The notes beneath the pieces were generated by a model. It did not search any database. It saw only the letters and a list, made by a program, of their open reading frames with translations, and was not told the DNA's origin. From Spinacia oleracea (taxonomy: Eukaryota > Streptophyta > Magnoliopsida > Caryophyllales > Amaranthaceae), in assembly GCF_020520425.1 (NCBI RefSeq), contig NC_079488.1, forward strand, positions 10,889,747 through 10,953,746: a DNA stretch of 64,000 nt. Direction: 5' to 3'. Position 1 is the stretch's first letter; each line of letters starts with the position of its first letter. A program made the translations under genes and the position numbers. Shown piece by piece: positions 46,389 through 58,997 of the stretch.

Positions 46389-49234
46389 ATTCCCTCATGC
46401 ATTTCCTTGATTAGTCTTGCGGACTCGTATGCCGTCAGGCATCGTAACAAGGGGAGGCTGAATGCTCTCTTGTAGAGTTGTCCCTGATATATAACGTACC
46501 AGCAGTCGTCTTTTTTAACTTTCTTTGCCTCGCTGATGTCTGCTAGCAACACTCCTGTTGCTTTGTATGCCCAGATACTGTCTTACCATTCTTTGTTTGT
46601 TGTGATGACCATTATTTCTTTCCCCTTCTCTTCCGTACTTCTTCTGTGCATGACCTCTATCATTACTGATCTACTGAGTTTGATTGCTTTCGAGCTGGCT
46701 AGCTTGGCTAGGCTGTCTGCGGCGGTGTTCATCGCTCTGGGGACCAGTATGATTTCAAAAGCTTCCATCCTTGCTGTGAGTGTTTTCAACTTCTCTTGAT
46801 ACCGTCGCATTGACGGCTCTTTGGTTTCGTATGCTCCTGAAAATTGATTCGTCACCAGCTGAGAATCGGTTGTCATTATTACCTTTTTGGCGTCTGCCGC
46901 TAAACACAACTGCACCCCTGCAATGGTTGCCTCATATTCTTCCTCATTGTTCGAAGCTGTTAAAGTGAATCTGATTGCATATTCGAACTTGTCTCCTGCC
47001 GGTGAAGTCATGACAATGCCGGCACCCGCGCCTGACTGAGCGGCTGATCCGTCCACTGATATTTCCAAGGATTCTGCCTTTGTTTCGTCCTCCTGATAGG
47101 ACGCTTCGACCACGAAGTCGGCCAAAGCTTGGGCTTTTATTGCGTTGCGCGGGTGGAATTCTAGATCATATTCTGACAACTCTATTGCCCATCGCAACAG
47201 TCTGCCGGCTGTATCCATTTTCTGCAAAGCTTTCTCTAAAGGAAAGTTCGTCAGGATTTCTATGGTGTGTGCATCAAAGTATGGCCTGAGCTTTCTGGCT
47301 GCTATCAAGACTGCGTAGGCTAGCTTTTCTATCAGTGGGTATCTTGTTTCTGCCGGGTTCAGAACATGGTTGACAAAGTATATCGGCTGTTGGACTTTGT
47401 CCTTCTCAATGATTAGTACGGCAGCGACGGTTTGGGGTGAAGCGGACACATATAATTGCAGCTTGTCGCCCTCTTCCGTCCTAGCTATTGTTGGCAAAGT
47501 TCGAAGGTGGTCTTTAATTTTCTCGAAGGCTCTTCCCTCGATCTCTCCCCATTGAAACTTTCCGTTCTGCTTAAGAGTATTGAAGAATGGAATCGACTTG
47601 TCCGCCGACTTGCTAACGAACCTTGTCAGGGCTGCCATTTTTCCTCTCAGCCTTTGTACATCCTTGATGCTTTTTGGTTGAGGCAGACTGAGTATTGCCT
47701 CTACCTTGTCCGCATTTGCGTCAATACCTCTTTCGCTGACTAAGAAACCTAAAAACTTTCCCGATTTCACCCCGAACACACATTTCTTGGGGTTCAGCTT
47801 CATTTGGTAATGTCGTAGAGTTTCGAATGTTTCCCTGGGGTCATCCACATGGCCGCTCTCCAGTCTGCTTTTCACTATCGAGTCATCTACATAAACCTCG
47901 ATGTTGCGACCCTTCTGCTCTGCGAAAACTCTATCGACTAGATTTTGGTATGTTGCTCCGGCGTTCTTCAGCCCAAACGGCATGGCTTTGTAACTGAACA
48001 CTCCCCCTTCGGTGATGAACGCCGCTTTTTTCCTATCGGCCTTCGCAAGGCTGACTTGGTGGTATCCAGAAAATGCGTCTAGGAAGCTGAGCAGTGCGTG
48101 GCCTGATGTTGAGTCGAATAGCCTGTCGATTCTCGGGAGTGGGTAGCAATCTTTTGGGCATGCTCTGGTCAAGTTTGTGAAATCTACACACATTCTCCAG
48201 GAACCGTTGGACTTTTTAACCATTACGACGTTGGCCAACCACTCCGGGTAGTCGCATGGTTCAATGAAACCTGCTGCCAGTAACTTGTTTACGTCTTCCT
48301 GTATTGCTTGATTTTTTTCCGTTGAGAAGTTTCTTTTCTTTTTCCTTACCGGCCTTACGGATCTGTCGACGTTCAGTCGATGCTCGATTACATCTGGGCT
48401 TATACCCGGCATTTCGTCTGCCGAGAATGCGAACACGTCAGCGTGTTGTCGCAGCAAACTGATCATGTTCACCCGCAGCGTTGGATCAATGTCGACTCCT
48501 ATCTTTACCGTTCTGCCTGGCTCTCCTTCCACCAGCTCAACTTCTTTAACTTCCCCTCCGGCCTCTAGCCTGGGTAGGGCAGCCTCTGCCTCAATAATTT
48601 CGATTTTTGGTGTCTCCTGTTTCTGTCTTTTCTCCTTCTTGGGTAACAATGATTGTTCACCCTCTGGTTTTGATTTTTGGCTGTCTGCAGGTCTTTTTCT
48701 TGCCGCCTCCCTTGTTATGTTCATAGATGGGGTCAGTCGGCCTTGTGTTTTAAGTGCCGTTAGATAGCACGATCTTGCTGATTCTTGACTGCCTCGGATT
48801 CTCTCTGCCTTTTCGAAATTCGACATGTATATCATGGTTAGATGGTACGTTGATACTACTTCCTGTGCATCGTGGATGAACGGGCGGCCAACGATGATGT
48901 TGTACGCAGCCGACACTTTGATTACCAGAAAATCTACCATTAGGTCTCTGACGGCTCTGCCTTCTCCGATCTGTATCAGTAGCCTGATGCTTCCTTTTGG
49001 AAAGACCGTGGCCCGGGAGAATCCTATTACCGAGTAGTTGACTCTCGTGAGCTCCTTCTTGTCTATTTTGAGCTTAGTGAAGGCTTCCCAGAAGATAATG
49101 TTCGCTGAATTTCCGCCATCCACTAGTATTCTCTTTACCAGAAAGTTTGCTATTTCGAGGCCCAACACTAGTGGGTCTTCATGGGGGTATATGATTCCGA
49201 GGCAGTCTGCGGGGGTGAAAGAGATATCTGGCAT
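46337..49234 (-). pseudogene. Protease, reverse transcriptase and RNase H of the Tat element
   Basis: Polyprotein section that matures Gag-Pol and copies RNA into DNA. From the ATG at 49234 the 883-codon frame holds the aspartic protease motif ILVDGGNSANIIF (Asp39), RT with FLDAFSGYHQV (Asp386) and YVDD (Asp450-451), and RNase H with VDGS (Asp728) and TTDSQLV (Asp790). A TAA at 46583-46585 cuts it after KEW; the same frame resumes to 46337 with the integrase N-terminal part (IKEMHEGICGNH), then a frameshift. Upstream it is in frame with the gag zinc-knuckle region (49717-49523) across a stop at 49523. RT and RNase H residues are all intact, so decay is recent. Confidence 0.93.
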
Positions 49235-49522
49235 GACTGGGGGTGATGGCCATTTTCGGGTGCTATGGTAATTGATCAGGTGTCGGTGTTCTCCCAGGCT
49301 CCTATCGGCCCCACTGATTGTTCCGCCGTGGCATGGTCCGCCGGATATGACCCATATTGTCGGCCCTTTCTGGCCATTATTTCTAGCTTCTCCACTACGG
49401 CTGGTTTCTGGTGCCTTTTTTTCTATTCTGAGTGGTGCTTGGGTTGCTGGTAATCTGTTGTTCGGGTTGTTGTTTTGCTGATTGTGACTTTGTTGGTTTT
49501 TGTTGTTTTTTCGGGCTTTATA

Positions 49523-51072
49523 TTATGTCAGGTAGCCTCTCCTGATCATATCCTCGATGTTGTCTTTCAAATCTCTGCATTCTTCCGTATAGTGCCCACA
49601 GTCCTCATGGAAGGCGCAATATTTCGACTGTGGCCTGGGTTTGCTGCTCATTGGAGGTGGTCTTTTCCAGTTTTCATTTTTGTTCACGTTGTAGATTGCG
49701 GCTCTTGGGGCATTCATTGGGGTGTACTCATGGAATGCAGGGTAGGAGCTATTTGACTATTTCTGATGATCCCTCGGTGGTCTCTTCTCTGGTCATCTTT
49801 CCTGAATCCCCTATTTTGTGGTTGGTGTGTTTGCTGAACCGGCCTAGGCGCGACACTCCTAGTCGGTGCCGACTAGAAATGGTTTGGGATTGTCATCAGC
49901 TCGTCGCTTTTGATGTATTCATGGGCCTTCACCAGTGCGCTTCCCAGGTCTGTAAAAGATTTCCTTCCTAAATACTTCTTGAACTCGCAGTGGTTCATTC
50001 CTCTCATCAGGGCCACTACAGCTATCTCTTGCTGTAAGTTTGGTATGCTGGTAGACTCGTTGTTGAACCTGGTGAGGTAATCTCTCAAGGATTCTCCGTT
50101 CCTTTCGGTGACTGCCATTAGTTCTCCTGACGTCTTCTTTCTCTGCTGTCGACTGATAAATCGGAGCATGAACTCTGCCTCCAATTGCCGGTAATTGTAC
50201 ACTGATCCTTTTGGCAATCCCTTGTACCATCCGGACGCTACTCCCAGGAGTGTAGAGGGAAACACTTTGCACCACATTGCACCGGAGTCTGTGTATAGCA
50301 TCATATGCTGCTCGTACATGTTGCAATGGACATCCGGGTCGGTGGAGCCGTCGTACTTGCAGAGTGGGAATTTTAGCTTTTCCGTTGGCTCTTCTAGAAT
50401 GTCTGCGCATAGGGGTGAGTTTGTAGGTTGGATGGTGTAATGGCGTGGCGCGTATCTTTGAGGTGCCTCCCTTGCTTCCTCGACGACCATATTTTCTGGC
50501 TGATTGCGAAGGGCAATCACCTTGTGTGTATTGGGGTGGGTCTCGTGTTGTTCTATGCTTTGTTCTCCGAACAAGTTTCTTATCGGCAATCTCTTCCTCT
50601 TTGTGCCGACTGGAGTTTCAGCTGTTTGATTTATGATTGTCATGGTTGGGGGTGCGGGCTCTGTGTTTGTTTTTCTTCCTGATTTCAGGGCCGACGGCGC
50701 GACCATCACCGCTTTTGCTGTGGCCAGTTGTTCTTCCGAGAACTGGTTAGCGAGTTCAGACGGCATTTGAGTAATGTTTCTTGCTGGGCTTTCGGGTTCT
50801 TCTTCTGAGTCGTCGTCCTCCACTGAGTACCCTAGGATGTGTAGGGGTGTTTCGTTGCTTTTGTTGTTTGCCGCAGTCGTGGTTTTACTGACTACCGACT
50901 GGCTTCCTTGGTGGGGGTTGGGCTGGGCATCGAGTGGTGTTATGACTGGGTCTGTTGAAAATAGTGTGGGTTTCTGAGGGCTTATTGTTTTCGTCGTCTG
51001 TGTGCTCTGTGGGGTTGTTTTTGAGGTCTGCTTCTTGCTTTTCTTATACGAATCCGACTGTGTACCTTCCAT
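49523..51072 (-). pseudogene. Gag of the Tat element, broken
   Basis: Structural protein of the retrotransposon particle. ATG at 51072 follows the PBS by about 40 nt. Residues 1-230 are low-complexity Ser/Thr/Gln-rich; the capsid-like core is near 250-390 (GVASGWYKGLP, NYRQLEAEFMLRFISRQQRK, GESLRDYLTRFNNES). The frame hits TAG at 49873-49875, then a frameshift near 49770, and resumes at 49717 with a zinc-knuckle-like CAFHEDCGHYTEEC and IRRGYL before another stop at 49523. Same organisation as the gag at 61347, which helps locate the breaks. Confidence 0.88.
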
Positions 51073-51111
51073 TTTTTTGTTAGGTTGTGGGTTCTGTTTG
51101 CAAGTGGGGCC

Positions 51112-51129
51112 CCCCTCCTTCTAGCGCCA
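51112..51129 (-). other. Primer binding site of the Tat element
   Basis: Minus-strand TGGCGCTAGAAGGAGGGG, two bases from the 5' LTR, starting with the TGG complement of tRNA CCA. Confidence 0.7.
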
Positions 51130-51131
51130 AT

Positions 51132-51566
51132 TGTTCCGGTTGAGGACTTGGAACAGGAAAGGGTTGACTTGTCTCCGACTGTAGATGTTGACTGTGTCCT
51201 GCAGAGTGAAACTGTTAACTTGCCTCGGGGGTGATCCGAGAATTACCCCTCCGATGCTTAAGTCAGATTATGCTGACAGCTCTGTAATAAATGCTTGTAA
51301 GAATGATTGGGATTGGATTGCCTACCTTTGGCATTGATGGGGATCCGTATTTATAGACGGGTCGTTTGTACGGAGGATCCGGGTTGTTACCCCTTGGTTC
51401 CGGATCCTCTCATTTGGGTCTGACTGATGGGGGTGTCAGAGAAACGCCGACTGCAAGTTGAGTACCTTTGGTATCGACTGCGGTATTGGTGCTTTCTTTG
51501 GATCTGGACATTCGTCGCAGCTGTTTTGGGATGTCCTACCGGCATGCCGGTAGGGCTTCCCGTACA
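51132..51566 (-). repeat. 5' LTR of the Tat element
   Basis: 435 bp. Contains minus-strand TATA word CTATAAATA (51348-51356). Near its right edge CCGGCATGCCGG is palindromic; the 3' LTR lacks 8 bp of it. Confidence 0.93.
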
Positions 51567-51605
51567 CGACCGATAATGACTCTCAAATTTTAGATATCAT
51601 ATATA

Positions 51606-51860
51606 CTTATTCCGTTCTATAAATAGCGCACCATGGTTGACTTTTACTCTTCTACCATATTATTTTGACTCTTAATATCCCAAATCGCATGTAAGTAAAT
51701 ATTATAAAAAATTGATATTTAGAAAATATAATCGATACGAATCTATCAAGAGCCCACATGACTATAATTAAATTTCTTACCTATAAATCACAAAAAATGG
51801 CCAAAGTCGCAGTGTAGTGTAAAAAAACCAAATGGTACGATATTTACGGAACAGAGAAAG
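51606..51860. mobile_element. Stowaway-type MITE
   Basis: 255 bp, TA duplication, imperfect TIRs CTTATTCCGTTCTATAAATA and complement of ATATTTACGGAACAGAGAAAG. Non-coding. Confidence 0.7.
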
Positions 51861-52092
51861 TAATTACTTTCCTAAAGATAAACAAAACATTTTTTTTGAC
51901 ATTGGCAAAATAAACAAAATTAAAGGCTACTACTAAATGTAATTCCTTCTTTTCTGCATCTGTATAACATGAGCGTTTTCCACGGTTGTCATATTCGCCT
52001 TCATGATTGTTCAAATATTGAAATTGGCCGCAATCCTTTTGATTTACTGAATGGTCAAATGGTCAAACTTCTCGGGTTGCTTGGGGTTGAAG

Positions 52093-53119
52093 CAGTGGCG
52101 GATCTTGAACCAATTATTAAGGGGGGCCGAGGAAATTTTCTTGGCAAATAAATTAACATACATAGAACTACAAAAATAACATGAAATTTCAAATATGATT
52201 AGAATAACAATAATTATAATATAAATTGTTTCTACATTTCAAAAGATGTGTGTTACTTCATAATTTCTGTAAAAAATACAAGTTAAAATAATGTCCTACG
52301 TTCTTTCAACAATCTAAAATCATTAATAATAGACTTTATAAGTACTAAACGTTTTAGAAATTTTCCTCTCAATGTAGATACCTAAGTTGTCTGTCCATTA
52401 TATTATTTATATATAGTATGTACAGTTACTTGCTCCAAAATTCCAAAAAAATCCAAATACAATAGGCAAATTACAAATTGAGTTACGCCGTATATAATTG
52501 CTCTTGCTAGTTGGTAGCCTTGGTGCTTCTGCAATTGTACGAATAATGGGAGCCAAAGTTTACACCCTCCTTCTTAAATTAAAGAATTATTATTGGCTTC
52601 TCTCTAAAAAAATTTTATGCCAATTATAATTTCACAGAAGAACAAGCAAACTAGCGGAAAACACATTGGTACAAGCATATGATTAGACATATACATTCTA
52701 TTACTCTAGTACAATTATCAATTACATTAATTGACAGATTAATTAAAGGAGCAGATTTGTTAAAGGAGCAAATTCTTTTTTGTTGGGCAATGGGGGAAGC
52801 AAAATTTCAGCAAAGTAAATTAAAATGTTATACTTCGTACAATATTACAATTTGGATTTTTCTATTGTGGTGAAGAAAGGGGAAAGTAAAAAGTAAGCCT
52901 TTTTGTCTGACATCCCAGCAAACCCAACCCAACCCACGTGAAATCAAAAATCTTGCTGAGTTGCATTTTTATTTTCTCTTTTATTTCTGTAGGTATGAAG
53001 GGATAAAATTGGGCTGCATTGTGTAAAAAATTCAGGGGGGGCCCAATAGAAAAGTCCAACCTTAATTTTAATGTTTGGGGGGCCTGGCCCAGGCAGGCCA
53101 GACTTATAATCCGCCATTG
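52093..53119. mobile_element. Non-autonomous hAT-type transposon
   Basis: 1027 bp with TIRs CAGTGGCGGAT / CAATGGCGGAT and a perfect 8-bp duplication GGTTGAAG (52085-52092 and 53120-53127), the hAT pattern. G-rich runs lie just inside both ends (GGGGGGCC). No transposase; ORFs inside are short. Confidence 0.88.
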
Positions 53120-53440
53120 GGTTGAAGAGCTGAAACTAACACCATAGGATCTGTAAAAACCAAGAATATGTAACAAAAACAAAGTTGGAGTAGTGATTAA
53201 GGTTTGTTGTGTACTCCCCAAGGTCTTGGTCCGATCCTTATGATTTTTTTAAAATATCTTTTTTGTTTTTAATTGAATGAGAGACTCATTTTGAAATATT
53301 GCACAAGACCCTATAATCATGACGTCAATTGGTGGAAGGTACACCCGGTTGCATATATATAGATTTACTCGTGTAACTTGGTCATTTGTTTTTTTTAAAA
53401 CTTCAAAAATCTCATTTTTATAGATTAAAAGCACATTCTA

Positions 53441-53692
53441 CATCCGTTTCATAAAATATTTGCAGTTACTATTTGCACAATTATTAAGAAAAAAAAGTAG
53501 AAAATTGGTTGAATATAATTAAGAAATGGTAAAGTAAGAGAAATGTGGGTGGGAGTAACACAAAAAATAATAAAGTAAGAGAAAGTGATTGGAAAATTGT
53601 AAATATTGTGGGGTAAGAAGGGTAAGGTTGTAAATTTTTATGTCAAAAAATGAATAAAGCAAAGTATAAAGATCATTTTGAAACCGAGGTAG
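53441..53692. mobile_element. Stowaway-type MITE
   Basis: 252 bp flanked by TA, ends CATCCGTTTCATAAAATATT and the complement of ATCATTTTGAAACCGAGGTAG. Non-coding. Confidence 0.65.
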
Positions 53693-53694
53693 TA

Positions 53695-54201
53695 CTCTAT
53701 ATGTTTTGAAGTCACATATTGTAAATAAAAAGAACATATTATGAAAAAAATGCTATTAACCATTAAAGGACTTTATCAGGTAAAAAAATATGCTTTTAAA
53801 GCGTAAAAATGTGTTTTAAAATTTAAAATGTATTTTTGAAAGGTTAGAAATACAAAGCGACCTAGTTACATGTAAGTATGTAACTCTACATAAAACCGGA
53901 TACACTTTCTAATTTGTAATCGTTACTTCATCATACACTCGGCATTGTTTGACCATAGAATAAAACAAGATGAACTTTTGCTATCGAAGACATTATTTCA
54001 TCTACTCAATGGATAAACTACTCACTATTAACAAAACGTTAAAAATATAATTAAAAATAATATGTAAATTTTCACTACCACTGCAATGAGCTTTCTATTA
54101 GTGGTGGTAGTTTAATTAACTGTTGACGAAGATTTTTTCGATATTTTCGATATTGTTGATGGTGATTAGTGGGGTCTATCGTTCTACGGTTCTACCATAT
54201 A
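53695..54201. other. AT-rich spacer
   Basis: Between two MITEs; nothing recognised. Confidence 0.5.
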
Positions 54202-54203
54202 TA

Positions 54204-54460
54204 CTCTCCGTTCTAGAATACTTGCACCGTTTTGACAGGTATATTTATCAACATAATTTTGACCACCAATATTTTTAAGTACATATTATAAAAACTTATA
54301 AAATGTTATGGTTTTGAAAATATATATTAAGATGAAGCCAAAATTTATTATATACTGATATTTATTTTGATATACTAAAATAAAATATGGTTAAACTGAA
54401 TTATGTGAAAAATACGAATTAAAAACGTCAAAACGGTGCGATATTTCAGGACAAAGGGAG
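54204..54460. mobile_element. Stowaway-type MITE
   Basis: 257 bp flanked by TA. Ends CTCTCCGTTCTAGAATACTT and the complement of CAGGACAAAGGGAG; inner match GCACCGTTTTGAC is exact on both arms. Confidence 0.8.
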
Positions 54461-54576
54461 TACTTATGTAGAACTAAGTTCATTTAAACAAATAAAATCA
54501 ATTAGTGGGTGTGGGCCTGTGGGGCAGTAAGGTTGCTTCTGAAATTTGAATGTTACAACTTACAAGTCATAATCTG

Positions 54577-54760
54577 TGTTGGGTTGTTAGAGGATTCACT
54601 CAAAATTAGAGGATTTGGCTAATTTAGAGGTTTAACCAGTTCAATCCTCTAATATAGGTGTTTGGAAGTTAGAGGTTTGAAATAGAGGATTGGGATGAAT
54701 CCTCTAATTCCAAAAAGTTGCTATATGTAGTTTTTTCAATTAGAGGGTTGTGTTGGGTAA
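54577..54760. repeat. Cluster of AGAGGATT / AATCCTCT words
   Basis: TTAGAGGATT and its complement occur about eight times in 180 bp, with GTGTTGGGT at both edges. Could be a small hairpin element; no target duplication resolved. Confidence 0.45.
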
Positions 54761-54779
54761 GTTGAAAATATATACAATT

Positions 54780-55058
54780 TAGTCCTCAAGGTCAAATATG
54801 GTTGAGATATTTTTTTTCTTTTCTTTATTCACTTTAGTACTTAACTTTACTATTTTGCTTACCTTTTTATTTTTAATTTTATTTAACTAGACATTTTTTC
54901 TTAAATGGATGATGTAAAATACAATTAAAAATAAAAATAAAAATTGAGTTTCTTTTATAGTATGAATTTATGTAAAAAAGTATTTCTTAGTCAATCCTAT
55001 TTTGCAAATTAGACATTTAATCATTTATTTTCGTAAAACTTGTTAATCGAATTAACAA
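54780..55058. other. AT-rich spacer
   Basis: Nothing recognised. Confidence 0.4.
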
Positions 55059-55070
55059 ATTTTCAATTTT

Positions 55071-55289
55071 TTTTTTGAAGGAAGCCTAAAAGGCACTTAA
55101 TTTTCATTGCTTAAAACATCACCACTTAAACACAAAAGAACATTTGACGGAAGATTACTACCCAACAAACGCCAACCATTGACCCACGACAATTAACGAG
55201 CAATCTTGGAGGCAACAATATTACTACTTCTACCAACAAAAGACCAAGAAATATTAGAAAAAGAACTCAACACAAACCCAAGAAATAAC
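55071..55289 (-). mobile_element. 5'-truncated LINE insertion
   Basis: 219 bp bounded by the 12-bp duplication ATTTTCAATTTT (55059-55070 and 55290-55301), with the poly(A) tail showing as a T run at the left, so it lies on the minus strand. Minus-strand translation includes SFVGRSSNIVASKIAR, like the C-terminal RNase H-type end of plant LINE ORF2. Severe 5' truncation is usual for LINEs. Confidence 0.75.
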
Positions 55290-55452
55290 ATTTTCAATTT
55301 TATAGGAATGCTGTTTAATTATTTTTCATGTTACTACATATGATTCAAAAAAAAATCTAACCATACATATTAATATATTTAGCAATTACTAATTCTTTAT
55401 AATTAAATAAGCCAATGTCCTTATTGGTAATTTTAAACAATCAAACAACTAT

Positions 55453-55738
55453 TATATATCAGCTATTTGTCAAACACTTTTACAAAATCAACTAATACAA
55501 TCAGCTAGTCAAACAAGCTAATACCAACAGCTAGTCAAAACTGCTAATAAAATCCGCTACCGCTAACAGGTAACCGCTAGTTGCCAAATAGGGCCTATAT
55601 ATCAGCTATTTACCAAACACTTTTACAAAATCAGCTAATACAATTAGCTAGTCAAACAAGCTAATACAAACAGCTAGTCAAAACTGCTAATACAATCCGC
55701 TACCGCTAACAGTTAACCGCTAGTTGCCAAACAGGGCC
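55453..55738. repeat. ~143-bp unit, tandem duplication
   Basis: Two adjacent copies (about 55453-55594 and 55595-55738), each with ATATATCAGCTATTT, AGCTAGTCAAACAAGCTAAT and ACCGCTAGTTGCCAAA(T/C)AGGGCC. The end GGCCCTGTTTGGCAAC (complement) resembles a MITE terminus. Confidence 0.85.
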
Positions 55739-55739
55739 A

Positions 55740-56764
55740 TAATCAAGTAGTTATTGGCCTGGGCCCTGGGCGCTTCGTTGGTTTTAGTAATTAGAGATTT
55801 TACCTCAATAAACATTACTCCTTCGTTTATTTTGTTCTTTATGTTTCGTATTATGCATGTGGTTTAACGATTCATTAATGTATATTGAGATTTTTCTATT
55901 TTTTTGTTTAAACAAGTCAAATTACGTTTATTTTATTAATGTTTTCACTTTGATAAAAAATATGACATTGGGAAATGAGAAAGATTTAATGCCCAATTGA
56001 AAAAGTGTGAGAGATTATATGCCGCAGTGAATTTAATAGATTAAAATAATCATTGAATGCAAATTTTGATAAATATTAAGACACTTATGTAGAATATATA
56101 TATATATATATATATATACTAAAAGAGAGGGAATCAATATGGTGATGACAAATGTCACTCGTTGGTTGACCTGTCTTTTAATTTTTTTTGAAAATAATAA
56201 TTATCAGACTAAATTTATTTTGTCTTAGTTAAGGAAAAATATGCACTGTAGAATATATTATTGTTTGCCAATGTAAATCTTAAGGATTCTGTTGATAATA
56301 AACATCCTAAAAGTACTAAATAAAGATTGAAAATGTAAAAATATATGCATAAAAAATATTTTATTCACGTGCTTATGTAAACGTTATGTAAATATTGTGC
56401 ACTAAGGCAAAAGTCATCATGTAAATTTACAATGAATATTTTGCGAAATATAGCATAAATATATATACTATTTAAGTTGTCATACACTATTTAAGCTGAC
56501 ACATGTCATGTCTCAATTTTTTTTATAGTAATCTAAATATTGATATCATTAACTGTGGAAATATGCTAAAGAGTACAAGACATTATGATGTATCTATCTA
56601 TATGTCTATCTACCACGTATATACAAAGTATTACACTAAAAGAGGGGGTATCTCAATGGCGTGATGACACGTGTCATTTGTAATTTTATTCTTTAATTTT
56701 ATTGCCTAAATGTATATCGTTTGTATTTGTACATAGAACACAATTTATATTATTGAATATACGG

Positions 56765-56817
<53 letters not shown>

Positions 56818-57176
56818 CTATTTACTAAATTAAAGAAACTATTTAACTTAAAGATATTATTGACTTCTATTGTCTATGTCTATCACAACAATATTATTAA
56901 AAATATTACAGACAAGGTATATGTACAGTACCAAAATAATATAAACATTATTTGACATGTTTTATACGGTAACTAATAAGATATTTAACAAAAACTTATG
57001 ATCAAATTAATTTATGAAATATATATACTGCATACTAAAATATGTTTATTAGATTGTTTAAAAATTATATTTTTCTTAATTTTACTTAACATAAAGTTAT
57101 CAAATTAGATGTACTAAAATGTATGTTTGTTTTAAATGGGTATGTTGCATGCATTCTATATATATACACTGTGTAG
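55740..57176. other. AT-rich intergenic with microsatellites and Helitron-like starts
   Basis: Two similar stretches, AAAGAGAGGGAATCAATATGG (56122) and AAAGAGGGGGTATCTCAATGG (56638), each followed by GTGATGACA...TGTCA, resemble the 5' parts of plant Helitrons. (TA)n at about 56095-56118. No gene. Confidence 0.4.
56768..56815. repeat. (AT)n microsatellite
   Basis: About 24 uninterrupted AT dinucleotides. Confidence 0.95.
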
Positions 57177-57178
57177 TA

Positions 57179-57639
57179 CTCTATCCGTTCTATAATAATA
57201 TTCCTCACTTTTCCATTTTGCGCGGCCTCAAATGCACTACTTAGATTATTAATAGTTTTAATTTCGCATTAGTAAAAAATTTAAATATTTAATATTTAGA
57301 AAATTTACATTAAAAGAAATCCAATGATTTCTCACAAGTTAAAATATGTTCTATTATTTATACTACTAATTATAGTCAATGGTTTTAAACTTTGATCGTG
57401 TAAATAATAAATATGAGAAACATTATGGAAGTGTTGCAAATAAAAAAAATTATAGTCAATGTTACCCTATAACTTTGTTTTAAAAACATTAATAGTCAAT
57501 GTTACACTATAACATTATGGAAGTGTTGCAAATAAAAAAAAAGTTATAGTAAAAAATGCAATGTTAAATGCACATTTTACCCTCAATTTTAACAAAGTAA
57601 ATTTTGGCCATGTGACAATAAAAAGGGTCGAAGGGAGCT
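57179..57639. mobile_element. Stowaway-like MITE (diverged)
   Basis: Left CTCTATCCGTTCTATAATAA and right complement of GGGTCGAAGGGAGCT, TA at both sides. Longer than usual (461 bp), with an internal ~60-bp repeat around ATTATAGTCAATGTTA (57450-57550). Confidence 0.5.
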
Positions 57640-58997
57640 TATTTAGAAAATTAACCCAAGATAACGTGGATTGTTGACCAAATATAGAAATGCCAGATTG
57701 TCAGTGGGAAACTCTTATGCAACGCCCCAAATGGGAAAGGTTGGAGGAAAGTTTAATTTGGTGGAAGATGCGAATAAAAAATATATATGCCTCATGTGAC
57801 AAGGCAAGGTGGATTTTAGATTGAACCCTCCCACCTTGCATATCTTTAATCTAATTGATTATGAATAGCATATTTTACAACTAATCTACACATAATAACA
57901 CTTTTTATTTATTTATTCAATTACTCTAATAAGACAACCAAATTGACAAGTACTCTAAAGTAAGGGTTTAAAATTGAAAACTACAAAAAAAAGGGGGGTA
58001 TATGGTGGGTTTGAGGTGAGTTTGGATAAACGGGAGGACAGGTGGGTGATGGAGCGGGAATGAACTTTATTTTGTAGATGGGTAATGTACATATCGTGGG
58101 TGGCGAGGATAAGGATGAGATTTTTAGGTGGATGGCGGGGATAAGGATGAGATTTTTAGGTGGATATGAGTGTGAAGGGACAATCTCCCTCGCCCGCCTT
58201 GACTAAAAGTTATCCCTAGCTGAATAAAGTGCATGATGTGTGTAAGTTTTAAGTGACCTGGTAAATAGGGTAAATGGTGGGGTGAGTACTAGGTGGGTAT
58301 AACTACAGAAATAAGGATTTATGAGATTAACTTATGTTTGACACATGTAATGAATGAAAATGAAAGTAATTTTATCTACGTGCCCTTATTCGTTTTATTT
58401 TTATTTTTTAAATAAATAAGATGCGAAATGGGGCAATAACACATCTATCCATAATTAATTTTAATTTGAAGAAATATCTACAAGCTCTATTTTAGTTAAT
58501 TATCTATAAATATAGTTTAGATTTCACGCAAATTAATTCTTATGATCAGTAGTCTTCGGGGCTCCGAAACTTGTCCAGATCTCAAGATTATTATTCTCTA
58601 CATCACATTCCCACGTCTCCAATCCCACCTTCCCACATCTACACCACCTTCCCACATCTCTATTCTCCAATCCAGAATCTCAAGATCATTTTTCTTTACA
58701 CCACCTTCTCACTCTCAATGTGTCACACCAAAAATATACAAGTATTTCCAACTACAACGTATCCTTCACCAGTGTTTCTTGGACTTTTAACTTTCCTCCT
58801 CTCTCACATTTTTCATTTTTATTAAACTAAACAATCTTTTTACATCATCCAAAATCAAGATCTCACCTTCAAGTGAATGCTTAAAATTAAAAAAAAAATC
58901 TCAACAAAATCAATTATTGCCTCTGAAAATTCCCCAGTTATGAATAAAATTGTGTGTCTTTTGCTAAACTCTCCGTATCCCTTTGGATCCTACTCCA
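57640..58997. other. Intergenic, nothing recognised
   Basis: Includes a short duplication of GGATAAGGATGAGATTTTTAG (58108 and 58138) and a CT/AC-rich stretch (58590-58730) producing low-complexity ORFs. No gene motifs. Confidence 0.45.

Larger units (their letters stand above)
39713..51566 (-). mobile_element. Tat-lineage Ty3/gypsy LTR retrotransposon with an antisense extra ORF
   Basis: 11.85 kb with TG...CA LTRs at 39713-40139 and 51132-51566 and a perfect 5-bp duplication CGACC (39708-39712 and 51567-51571). I count about 11 substitutions and one 8-bp indel between LTRs, roughly 97% identity. Minus-strand order: 5' LTR, PBS, gag, protease-RT-RNase H, integrase, a 60-bp tandem array, an extra ORF on the opposite strand, a 28-bp tandem array, PPT, 3' LTR. 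Protease VDGGNS, YVDD RT and FAQWGMDIVGP integrase wording, plus the extra ORF near the 3' end, place it in the Tat lineage. Stops and frameshifts break gag, pol and the extra ORF, so it is not autonomous now. Confidence 0.93.

Noticed and set aside
46583-49756. Many plus-strand ORFs across the pol and gag regions
   Set aside because: Shadows of the minus-strand polyprotein; none has a recognisable domain, unlike the true antisense ORF at 41176-44241.
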